45,762 nucleotides of DNA from the NCBI GenBank assembly GCA_035712365.1, contig DASTAW010000009.1, forward strand, positions 1 through 45,762, given 5' to 3'. The position numbers and the translations under genes are program-made. Under the pieces are notes generated by a model. The model did no database searches. It worked only from the letters and a program-made list of their open reading frames with translations, and was not told the origin of the DNA. Source of the DNA: Terriglobia bacterium (GTDB lineage: Bacteria > Acidobacteriota > Terriglobia > UBA7540). This document shows positions 16,101 through 22,464 of the stretch, piece by piece. Each line of letters begins with the position of its first letter. The first letter of the stretch is position 1.

Positions 16101-16608
16101 AAGTTGGAATGCCTGTACGCCATTTAGAGCTGTCCCTGCCAACAAGGTAATTGGCCTTGCCGGGAAGCTCGTCGATGCCAGCCATCTGGCGACCTTCCGG
16201 GCTGGTTCCCTGCAGTTTCATCTGCACCACCGGCATCTCGTGCCCACCGGCCGACTTTAACTCAAGCACGGCCTCACGGGAGGTCAAAAAAAGAGCATAG
16301 CCGAGGCCTCGCGCCAGAAAGGACACTCGACTGTCCAGTTGTCCCTGATTGGGTTCAAAGCTGAGAGGGATTTTCCCGTAGTGGACCGCTTGCGCCCCAG
16401 CAGGGGATGCGCTGCGACGCTGAACTGCAGCGCGAGTCACGGCGGTGCCTGGATTGTTTGGCGAACTCGCCTTTGCCTTATTGACCCCGGCCTTGGACGC
16501 AGCCACCGCAGCACCGGGCAGCAGTGTCAACACGCATAATGAGAAGATAGTTAAGGCGATTCCCACGGCTCGATGGCTGGAAACAAAAATGCTTCCACGA
16601 TGACTCAT
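13132..16608 (-). CDS. large exported SBBP-repeat beta-propeller protein with ASH domains
   Basis: 1158 residues, start ATG with GAGAGGA ahead. A signal peptide covers ~1-38. An N-terminal domain runs ~85-290 (PLSFEPNQGQLDSRVSFLAR, NLVYYGRQRQLEYDF), of the kind that precedes SBBP repeats. About nine SBBP repeats follow (~295-770), each with YSTYLGGS plus D-x-G-N-G-I-A-V-D and A-Y-V-T-G-x-T. Two ASH/choice-of-anchor D domains follow (~785-985; TSAPKTITLDNGDNPLTITS, GSTSSAQSIQVTNTGNAALT), then an Ig-like domain (ADFSISTSAPSETTAAGT). Near the C-terminus lie hydrophobic segments and an RRRK (~1095-1140), then a Gly/Asn-rich linker and a short beta tail. It is probably a surface or periplasmic scaffold. 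The repeat-rich part makes assembly collapse possible, but the frame is intact throughout. Confidence 0.88.
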   Translation of the reverse strand: MSHRGSIFVSSHRAVGIALTIFSLCVLTLLPGAAVAASKAGVNKAKASSPNNPGTAVTRAAVQRRSASPAGAQAVHYGKIPLSFEPNQGQLDSRVSFLARGLGYALFLTSREAVLELKSAGGHEMPVVQMKLQGTSPEGRQMAGIDELPGKANYLVGRDSSKWRTGIPTYGKVMESGVYPGINLVYYGRQRQLEYDFAVAPGADAAAIRLQIDGARKLRLDSAGNLVLTVPGGELSFLKPVAYQQAAGQRRPVKAGYVIDGQGGVGFRVGQYDRAQPLVIDPILAYSTYLGGSSIDGANAIAVLSSDGTAFVTGGTFSIDFPTEHPLQPNMGGEHDFPTDAFVAKLSADGGTILYSTYLGGSAEDEGNGIAVDSLGDAYVTGLTLSNDFPVTPSSFDPNCPPDGKCGAIINNGFIWSAGFLSKLNPAGSALVYSTYFGGHGHTRGQAVAVDNDQNAYVTGPTQASDFPFVAPQCLTFTAPQNAFLLKLDSTGSTALYSGTIGGAVQDGGLGIALDASGDASITGITYSPAWSTPMTGFQTTYGGAGDGFLTTINTNLCGAGAGSILYSTYLGGSALDQGNGVAVDATGKVYVTGLTKSTAFPTTSGVYQTTCKLNSQSGCDGDAFVSKIDPSQTGAASLLYSTYVGGSAGDSGNSIAVDLNNDAFIAGTTNSTDFPVSTAVFQSAYGGGNSDAFVTELNPAGAALVYSTYLGGSNTESGNGIAVDTLGAAYVAGQTCSTDFPLSNPAQITPGGNCDAFISKVIVSAGLALSPAGLTFAPQLVNTTSAPKTITLDNGDNPLTITSITISGDDAGDFAQTNDCGTAQPAGGKCTISVTFTPAASGIRTAAISIVDTAPGSPHVANLSGTGNPTGILTLSPTSLAFGGENVGSTSSAQSIQVTNTGNAALTISSIVASGDYSETDNCTKAPLQPTTNCTIQVTFKPSASGSSAGALTITDDAPGSPQEVLLTGNGVLADFSISTSAPSETTAAGTPAMFGVTVTPNDGFTSQVALACQLPAALTGATCTISPASVTPDGSNPVQATVTVTTTARSLVPPGPMNFNWPFSRIPLPIAALAAMLAMGLLVLLARRRKVLLGFGVVALSAAMCVACGSGKSFGVSGNGNGTGAGSGTPAGTYTVSINGTSGNVTRGTTIQLTVN

Positions 16609-17015
16609 ATTTTTTCCTCTCTCAACGTGCTATCGGAGTCCCTCGGTGAGTGCGTACGTCGGCGGGACTCGGACAAACTGAAGGAGGATCGCAGGGCTTG
16701 AACTAGTGTGCTTCCCTGATCCTCGGGTCGAGGGAAATGTGGCTCCCCCTCGCAACCGCCGATACATTAACTGCATTGTAACGGCGAGGTCAAGCACAAA
16801 AAGTTGTGGAACCATGGTTCTATACGGGTTCAGAACCACCCTGCATGGGACGTGTCGTGTGGCTCACGCTATGCGCGGGGACAGCTTGTGGGGGCGGGGG
16901 TAATTTGCTACCATCAGCGTCTCTGGCTTCCTCTCTTTGCAATGAAAATCGATTGAAAGCGCGGGGCGGACGGCCGGGCCGGGAGGGCATCTGAATTCTC
17001 AGGTTGGAGGGTTTC
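16609..17015. other. divergent intergenic region with palindromes and a long minus-strand leader
   Basis: On the minus strand TTGACC (16788-16793) with TTAATG 17 nt later is a possible promoter for the SBBP gene, implying a leader of ~150 nt. The leader can form a hairpin with arms TTCCCT/AGGGAA, or an alternative CCTCG/CGAGG, at about 16713-16737. Palindromes lie at 16809-16836. I recognise no known riboswitch. Confidence 0.4.
16809..16836. promoter_or_regulatory. GAACC/GGTTC palindrome pair, candidate operator
   Basis: GAACCATGGTTC (16809-16820) is a perfect 12-bp palindrome. Six bases later GGTTC-A-GAACC (16826-16836) is another. The first fits the spacing GAAC-N4-GTTC known for some LexA boxes, but no SOS gene adjoins, so the regulator is unknown. 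Confidence 0.4.
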
Positions 17016-19295
17016 GTGCGCCGATTCGGACTCATTGCGGTTTTGTGTGTTGCCTGCGTCGGACTAACGGCCAAGGCGGCCGAAGAACATTCCAGCAGGC
17101 TGATGGGGTTTTCCGCTCAAGGCTCGGAGACGGAAAGGCAGTGGGAAGAGAAATTCAAAGCCATTCCTGAGCCGGAGAACATGCGCGCCTACATGCAGCG
17201 CCTCTCGGCGTATCCGCATCATGTCGGCTCTCCGTACGACAAATCGAACGCCGAATGGATCCTGTCAAAGTTCAAGGAGTTTGGACTCGACGCTCACATT
17301 GAAACCTTCTACGTGCTGTTCCCGACGCCGAAGGAGCGCAAAGTGGAAATGGTGGCGCCGTCGCAATTTGTTGCAAAACTGCAGGAGCCTGCCGTACCGG
17401 GCGATCCTACCTCTGACCAGCACGCGGCGCAGCTTCCCACCTACAACGCCTATTCGATTGACGGCGACGTGACGGCCCCGCTCGTCTATGTGAACTATGG
17501 CGTCCCATCGGATTACAAGACGCTTGAAAGCCTGGGTATTTCGGTGAAGGGCGCCATTGTGATCGCGCGCTACGGACTAAGCTGGCGAGGCATCAAGCCG
17601 AAGGTGGCGGCCGAGCACGGCGCGGTGGGCTGTCTGATTTACTCAGACCCGCGTGAGGATGGCTACTTTCAGGGTGATGTCTATCCCCAGGGGGCGTTTC
17701 GTCCGCTGGAGGGCGTGCAGCGCGGCAGCGTGATGGACATCACTCAATACTCCGGCGACCCGCTCACTCCGGGTGTCGGCGCCACCAAAGACGCCCGCCG
17801 GATTCCGCTGAAAGAATTAAAGGTCCTCTCGCCGATTCCGACACTGCCCCTCTCCTACGGCGATGCAAAACCGCTGCTCGATGCTCTTACGGGTCCGGTG
17901 GCCCCGACGAACTGGCGGGGCGGACTGGGCATGACCTACCACGTGGGGCCGGGGCCGGTAAAGGTCCATATGATCGTGAAAGCCAACTGGGACCTGAAGC
18001 CCATCTACGACGTGATTGCGAAAATTCCCGGTTCCGGCTACCCCGACGAGTGGGTTATCCGCGGCAACCATCATGACGCATGGGTCAACGGCGCTGAAGA
18101 CCCCACAGCCGGGCAGGTTTCGCTGCTCGAAGAGGCTCGCGCTCTGGGCGCGCTGCTGAAGCAGGGGTGGAAGCCCCAGCGCACCATCATCTACTGCGCC
18201 TGGGACGGCGAAGAACCGGGTCTGCTGGGTTCGACCGAATGGGCGGAGGAACACGCCAGCGACCTCGAACGGCATGCCGCGGTCTACATCAACACGGATT
18301 CGAACGGCCGCGGATATCTTGCCGTGGAGGGCTCGCACACGCTTCAGAAATTCATTAACGGCGTGGCAAGAGACATCCAGGACCCCGAGAAAAACATCTC
18401 GGTGTGGCAGCGGGACCGGGACCTCAGAATTCGCCGGGCTGCGACGCCGGCCGAGCGGCAGGCGCTGAGGCAGGACCGCGATCTGAAGATTGGCGCGCTG
18501 GGGTCGGGATCTGATTACACCGTATTCCTTGACCACCTCGGCATTGCCTCCTTGGCGCTTTCTTATGGCGGCGAAAGCAATGGAGCGGGTATTTATCATT
18601 CGATTTACGATGACTATTACTGGTTTAGCCATTTTGACGATACCAAGTTTATCTATGGCCGGGCCCTGGCACAAACTGTGGGTACGACAGTTATGCGCCT
18701 GGCCGATGCTGATCTTCTGCCGCTCGATTATTCTGAACTTACCGAGACCGTCCGCACGTATGTGAACGAGCTTAAAGAACTATTGATGCACCAGCAGGCC
18801 GAGTCCAAGGAGTTGAACACCGAAATCCAGGAAGGCGTTTTCACCGCAACTTCCGATCCTGAAAAGCCTTTTGTTGCGCCGAAGCCTGAAACCTTCCCGC
18901 CCTTTCTGAATTTTGCGCCGTTGGACAACGGAGTTGCCGCCTTGGACCGAAGCGCAGACCGCTTCCAGAAGGCAGTGCAGGCCCTTGACGGCAACGGTGG
19001 TGACGCTCTGTCGCATGCTTCGCTCGCCCAGGTGAATCAGTTGATGATCGGGGCCGAGAGAAAACTGACCCGGCCGGAGGGCCTGCCCGGGCGCGCCTGG
19101 TACCGGCAGGAACTTTATGCCCCGGGTGTCTACACCGGGTATGATGTGAAGACCCTTCCAGCGGTCCGTGAAGCGATCGAGCAGCGACAATGGGACGAGG
19201 CCGGCAAACAGATTGCTATCCTCGGTAAAGTTCTGGAGGACGAAGCCCAGGCAATCGACGCCGTGGCGTCCAATCTCGAAAAGGCTACCCAGTGA
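17016..19295 (+). CDS. M28-family metallopeptidase, glutamate carboxypeptidase II-like
   Basis: 759 residues. I place the start at GTG 17016 because GGAGGG lies 4-5 nt ahead and a signal peptide follows at once (RRFGLIAVLCVACVGLTAKA). The order is that of PSMA/NAALADase: an N-terminal segment; a protease-associated domain (~150-260, VKGAIVIARYGLSWRG, EHGAVGCLIYSDPREDGY); the M28 zinc peptidase (~325-560); and a C-terminal TFR-like dimerisation domain (~630-759). Zinc and catalytic residues are present: H352 and D362 (GNHHDAWVNGAEDPTAG), E399/E400 (WDGEEPGLLGSTEW), D428 (INTDSNG), H528 (GIYHSIYDD). These enzymes cut C-terminal acidic or other residues from peptides as periplasmic dizinc exopeptidases. 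It stands alone. Confidence 0.92.
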   Translation: MRRFGLIAVLCVACVGLTAKAAEEHSSRLMGFSAQGSETERQWEEKFKAIPEPENMRAYMQRLSAYPHHVGSPYDKSNAEWILSKFKEFGLDAHIETFYVLFPTPKERKVEMVAPSQFVAKLQEPAVPGDPTSDQHAAQLPTYNAYSIDGDVTAPLVYVNYGVPSDYKTLESLGISVKGAIVIARYGLSWRGIKPKVAAEHGAVGCLIYSDPREDGYFQGDVYPQGAFRPLEGVQRGSVMDITQYSGDPLTPGVGATKDARRIPLKELKVLSPIPTLPLSYGDAKPLLDALTGPVAPTNWRGGLGMTYHVGPGPVKVHMIVKANWDLKPIYDVIAKIPGSGYPDEWVIRGNHHDAWVNGAEDPTAGQVSLLEEARALGALLKQGWKPQRTIIYCAWDGEEPGLLGSTEWAEEHASDLERHAAVYINTDSNGRGYLAVEGSHTLQKFINGVARDIQDPEKNISVWQRDRDLRIRRAATPAERQALRQDRDLKIGALGSGSDYTVFLDHLGIASLALSYGGESNGAGIYHSIYDDYYWFSHFDDTKFIYGRALAQTVGTTVMRLADADLLPLDYSELTETVRTYVNELKELLMHQQAESKELNTEIQEGVFTATSDPEKPFVAPKPETFPPFLNFAPLDNGVAALDRSADRFQKAVQALDGNGGDALSHASLAQVNQLMIGAERKLTRPEGLPGRAWYRQELYAPGVYTGYDVKTLPAVREAIEQRQWDEAGKQIAILGKVLEDEAQAIDAVASNLEKATQ

Positions 19296-19675
19296 TTCCC
19301 ATACCCACAAATCGACGGACGGCTTAGACGGGACGGTGTTCCCCACTCTTAATCTCTGCCGAGTTTCGCCCTTCTTCAGCTTTAACCCCCGCCGATTGCC
19401 TGAAAATTTCATTATCATCGAAAATTCATCCGAAAATTTTGCTAAGTGGATTATCATGAGTGCAGGTGGAAGGAAAAGTTTCATCGTGTGGGCAAAATTT
19501 GTGCGTATTTTTGGCGCTGACGGAGTAACTCCGTGAGGTTGCCTTACGTCCAACATTAGGGTAATTAACAATCCATTGACCCCGGCTGTAAGCTGTTGCC
19601 GTTTAAGGCTGGCTGCAGCCGGCTTTGTTTCGCTTTCAATATTGTCGGGTTCGAAGGGTCCGTTCGAGGTTAACA
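19296..19675. other. intergenic region, AT-richer, with short motifs; no gene seen
   Basis: GAAAATT occurs three times at 19402, 19420 and 19432. A palindrome ACGGAG-TAA-CTCCGT lies at 19520-19534. No promoter or RNA is convincing. It separates the peptidase from the kinase gene. Confidence 0.4.
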
Positions 19676-20287
19676 ATGTCTCCTGCGGAAGAACGGGTCA
19701 TTCGAGTGCTTCGGCCATCAGTGATTGTTTTATGCGGCCCGGCGGCATGTGGAAAATCGACGTTCGCTGAAAGGCATTTTCGTCGTACTCATGTTATTTC
19801 ATCCGACCTTTGCCGGCAGTTGTTATGCGATGACGAGACTGACCAGCGTTACCAGGCACAAACATTTGCTCTTGTGAACTTTCTCATTGGTCAGCGCCTT
19901 TCCATCAACCGCATTTGTGTTGTTGATTCAACGGCGATAACTCCTGGGGCACGAAAGTCTCTGCTGGATCTTGGCCGGAAGTACCGGGTCCGTACAGAGC
20001 TCTTTCTCTTTGATATTGCGCTCGAGAAGTGCCTGGAGCGTGATCGTGCCCGTACGCGCTCGGTAGGTCCCAAAGTTATTGAAGAGCAATATCAGTTGTT
20101 CAAGCAGGCTCAGGAATCTGTAGGGGCCGAGGGGTTTGATGAGATTGTGGAACTGCGCGAGCCGGATTTGCAAAGCGTCCGCTGTGAGATTCTCTACCGT
20201 CCGATCAACCCGATTAACCCCAATAACCACATGAAGCGCCGCAACGATTCAACCATTCCAGCCAAAGGCCCCGAACCGCGTAGTTGA
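19676..20287 (+). CDS. P-loop kinase of the polynucleotide-kinase type (AAA_33-like)
   Basis: 203 residues. I choose the ATG at 19676, since the P-loop follows at normal distance and a GAGG lies ahead; an upstream in-frame ATG at 19625 adds a basic tail. Motifs are: Walker A GPAACGKST (~20-28), HVISSDLCRQLLCDDETDQR with the SSD-x-x-R signature of Pnkp-type 5'-kinases, ICVVDSTAITPGARKSLLDL as the second conserved block, and LEKCLERDRARTRSVG as the Arg-rich lid. Such proteins phosphorylate 5'-OH ends of nucleic acids or small molecules. No ligase or phosphatase domain is attached, so an RNA-repair role cannot be claimed. The tail (PINPINPNNHMKRRN) is low-complexity. The cysM promoter overlaps its stop. 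Confidence 0.75.
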   Translation: MSPAEERVIRVLRPSVIVLCGPAACGKSTFAERHFRRTHVISSDLCRQLLCDDETDQRYQAQTFALVNFLIGQRLSINRICVVDSTAITPGARKSLLDLGRKYRVRTELFLFDIALEKCLERDRARTRSVGPKVIEEQYQLFKQAQESVGAEGFDEIVELREPDLQSVRCEILYRPINPINPNNHMKRRNDSTIPAKGPEPRS

Positions 20288-20313
20288 CACTCCACCAGAC
20301 CATCTCCTAGAAT
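20284..20313 (+). promoter_or_regulatory. sigma70-type promoter for the cysM cluster
   Basis: TTGACA (20284-20289) is a perfect -35 box; TAGAAT (20308-20313) is a -10 with one or two deviations; the spacer is 18 nt. The ATG of cysM is at 20332, giving a leader of about 12 nt. The -35 overlaps the kinase stop codon. Confidence 0.7.
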
Positions 20314-20331
20314 TCTCAAGAGATTATCTTT

Positions 20332-21291
20332 ATGACATCTGGATCCAAAGGGGCCGTTTTGCAGCCCGAATTGAAGCATGCAACGGACGTCTTATCCCTG
20401 ATCGGGAACACTCCCCTGGTCCGGTTGCGGAGGATTGGCGCGGAGTTTCCTCAGGCGGCGCTTTTGGCAAAGGCCGAGTGGGCCAATCCCGGCGGGTCGG
20501 TAAAGGACCGGGCCGCTTGGAGCATCATTCAGGAAGCAGAACGGGCGGGACTGCTGACGCCGGAAAAGACGCTGCTGGACTCCACTTCCGGAAACACGGG
20601 AATTGCTTATGCCATGATGGGCGCCGCTCGGGGCTACCGCGTCAAGCTCTTTATGCCTTCGAATGTGAGCCTTGAGCGCAAACAGATCCTGCAGGCGTTC
20701 GGCGCTGAGACCGTTTATACAAACCCCATGGAGGGTTCGGACGGCGCAATCCGGAAGGTCCGTGAGCTGGCTGAGAAAGAACCGCAAAACTATTTTTACG
20801 CCAACCAGTACAACAATCCTGCCAACTGGAAGGCCCATTATCAGACTACCGCACCGGAAATTTTCGACCAGACGGAAGGACAGATCACACACTTTGTGGC
20901 CGGTCTGGGAACCACGGGGACCTTTATTGGCACGGCGCGCCGGCTGAAGGAACTAAAGGGTGGCATCCGCTGCATTTCTTTTCAGCCGGACTCCCCGTTC
21001 CACGGCCTCGAAGGATTGAAGCATCTGCCCACCTCCATCGTTCCCGGCATTTATGATTCTTCGCTCGCTGACGAGAACCTGGAAATTTCAACAGAAGAGG
21101 CCTACGCCATGACATTGCGGCTGGCCCGGGAAGAGGGGTTGCTGGTGGGTATTTCCTCCGGTGCTTCCATGGTGGCTGCTCTCAAGGTGGCGAAGCAGGT
21201 CGAGAGCGGGGTGATCGTTACGATTTTCCCGGACAGCGGCGACAAATATCTCAGTGAGCGGTTCTGGAATGAATCGCCGGCGGGACCTTAG
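20332..21291 (+). CDS. cysM: cysteine synthase, CysM type (PLP-dependent)
   Basis: 319 residues of the fold-type II PLP enzymes: LIGNTPLVRL (~23-32), NPGGSVKDRAAW with the Schiff-base lysine K58, STSGNTGIAYAMMG for substrate carboxylate binding, GLGTTGTFIGTARRLKEL for PLP phosphate, and EGLLVGISSGASM near the C-terminus. CysM forms cysteine from activated serine and a sulfur donor. With a JAMM protease, a ubiquitin-like carrier and an E1-like protein downstream, the donor is probably a protein thiocarboxylate, as in the Mycobacterium tuberculosis CysO-CysM route. Whether O-phosphoserine or O-acetylserine is used cannot be settled by eye. It begins 19 nt after its own -10 box. A long inverted repeat separates it from the next gene. 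Confidence 0.92.
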   Translation: MTSGSKGAVLQPELKHATDVLSLIGNTPLVRLRRIGAEFPQAALLAKAEWANPGGSVKDRAAWSIIQEAERAGLLTPEKTLLDSTSGNTGIAYAMMGAARGYRVKLFMPSNVSLERKQILQAFGAETVYTNPMEGSDGAIRKVRELAEKEPQNYFYANQYNNPANWKAHYQTTAPEIFDQTEGQITHFVAGLGTTGTFIGTARRLKELKGGIRCISFQPDSPFHGLEGLKHLPTSIVPGIYDSSLADENLEISTEEAYAMTLRLAREEGLLVGISSGASMVAALKVAKQVESGVIVTIFPDSGDKYLSERFWNESPAGP

Positions 21292-21296
21292 CCGGT

Positions 21297-21417
21297 GGTT
21301 GAAAAAACAACCGTCATGCTGAGCGCCAGCGAAGCATCTGCTGTACCCTACTGAAAATGAACAAAGCAGATCCTTCGCTCCGCTCAGGATGACGTAGCAG
21401 AGGTTTTTTCAATAACC
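21297..21417. repeat. ~120-nt long inverted repeat (MITE-like or terminator) between cysM and the JAMM gene
   Basis: The outer arms TTGAAAAAAC (21299-21308) / GTTTTTTCAA (21403-21412) are perfect. The inner arms 21313-21342 / 21365-21393 pair over ~29 bp with a bulge and three mismatches. The right inner arm is copy 2 of the 32-bp repeat at 3971-4002. The T6 run could allow termination in either direction. Confidence 0.7.
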
Positions 21418-21465
21418 TGCTGGACCGCGCTTTCGGCTTCTGGTTTTTCTTTATAGGTTGATTGA

Positions 21466-21933
21466 ATGGAAATTAGACTGAAGATCGACCAGCTTGAGAG
21501 CATTCACTCCCATGGTGAGCGTGAATACCCAAACGAATGCTGTGGTATGCTGCTGGGCCGCGCGGACGGCGCTGCCAAGGAAGTGTCCGAGGCAGTGCCT
21601 TTGAAGAATTTACGGCTTGATTCTGCGCGCGCACAGGAACTGCTGCCACTGGAAGATCCCGGGCGCGAATCAGAAAAAAACCGCTTCCTGATTGATCCAC
21701 TGGAGCAACTGCGGGTTGAGCGGGAAGCGCGCAAGCGCGGGCTGGACGTGGTGGGTTACTACCACTCTCATCCGGACCATCCGGCCCGCCCTTCAAATTA
21801 CGACCGCGAACACGCCTGGCCGTGGTACTCTTATGTCATTCTTTCGGTTGAGCGCGGCAAGGCCGCTGAAATGACCTCCTGGGTCCTATCGGAAGACCGG
21901 TCGCAATTTGATCCTGAACCGTTGAAACTTTAG
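21466..21933 (+). CDS. JAMM/MPN+ metalloprotease (Mec-like)
   Basis: 155 residues with the complete JAMM motif: E24 in YPNECCG, then H100-S-H102 with S110 and D113 (HSHPDHPARPSNYD), i.e. H-x-H-x7-S-x2-D. These zinc enzymes cleave isopeptide or peptide bonds next to ubiquitin-like proteins. In M. tuberculosis, Mec cuts cysteine from the CysO-cysteine adduct. The same enzyme class trims the C-terminus of QbsE-like carriers. Here it directly precedes such a carrier whose Gly-Gly is buried by a tail, so it may do both jobs. The start has a weak upstream site (TAGGTTGATTG). Family call is firm; substrate is inferred from neighbours. Confidence 0.88.
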   Translation: MEIRLKIDQLESIHSHGEREYPNECCGMLLGRADGAAKEVSEAVPLKNLRLDSARAQELLPLEDPGRESEKNRFLIDPLEQLRVEREARKRGLDVVGYYHSHPDHPARPSNYDREHAWPWYSYVILSVERGKAAEMTSWVLSEDRSQFDPEPLKL

Positions 21934-22020
21934 GCCGTCCACGTTCATCAAAGAAGCATAGTGGACTTTTTAGTGTATAATGGCCAGTTCCTGCTTGGTA
22001 TGATCGGTCGAGGAGAAGGA

Positions 22021-22320
22021 ATGCCTGTAAAAGTGGTTATCCCGACCCCCTTGCGTCAGTACACGGGGAAGAGCGATTCGGTTGAAGTTGAGGCGAAGAC
22101 GGTTGGCGAGGCGCTGGCGGGGCTGACTTCCCGATTCAGTGACTTGCGAAAACACCTCTATAATGATGAAGGCAAGCTTCGCAGTTTTGTGAACGTCTAC
22201 GTGAATGACGAGGACATCCGTTTTCTCCAAAAGGACCAGACTCCGCTTACCGAGACTGATGTCATCAGTATTGTTCCCTCTATTGCCGGCGGCTCGATGA
22301 CCGGCTGTACCTGTAGCTAG
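22021..22320 (+). CDS. cysO: ubiquitin-like sulfur carrier (CysO/MoaD family) with C-terminal tail after Gly-Gly
   Basis: 99 residues. The ATG at 22021 has a strong GAGGAGAAGGA site; an in-frame GTG 60 nt upstream adds nothing family-like. It has the beta-grasp pattern VKVVIPTPLRQYTG, VEVEAKTVGEALAGL, LRSFVNVYVNDEDIR, TDVISIVPSIAGG. Carriers of this family are adenylated and thiocarboxylated on the final glycine. Here G90-G91 are followed by eight more residues, SMTGCTCS, with cysteines at 96 and 98, and then TAG. The tail must be removed to expose Gly91, as for the Pseudomonas QbsE carrier, where a JAMM protease does it. The JAMM gene lies 87 nt upstream and an E1-like gene 144 nt downstream. 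Confidence 0.88.
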   Translation: MPVKVVIPTPLRQYTGKSDSVEVEAKTVGEALAGLTSRFSDLRKHLYNDEGKLRSFVNVYVNDEDIRFLQKDQTPLTETDVISIVPSIAGGSMTGCTCS

Positions 22321-22464
22321 CCTGGATCCCGCAAGGGCCGGGGTTCCGGGCTCATCCCCCACGACCAGAAAAAAGAAAGCAAGATGCGGGCGTTCCTGCT
22401 CGAGGGCGAGCGGGGCCTGCACGCGGCAGGAATTTTTAAGCGGGTGACAAACAAAGAGGAAAAA

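Noticed and set aside
16609-16800. Possible riboswitch in the long minus-strand leader of the SBBP gene
   Set aside because: Alternative hairpins can be drawn, but I see no consensus of a known riboswitch class, and the drawing is not constrained by comparison.
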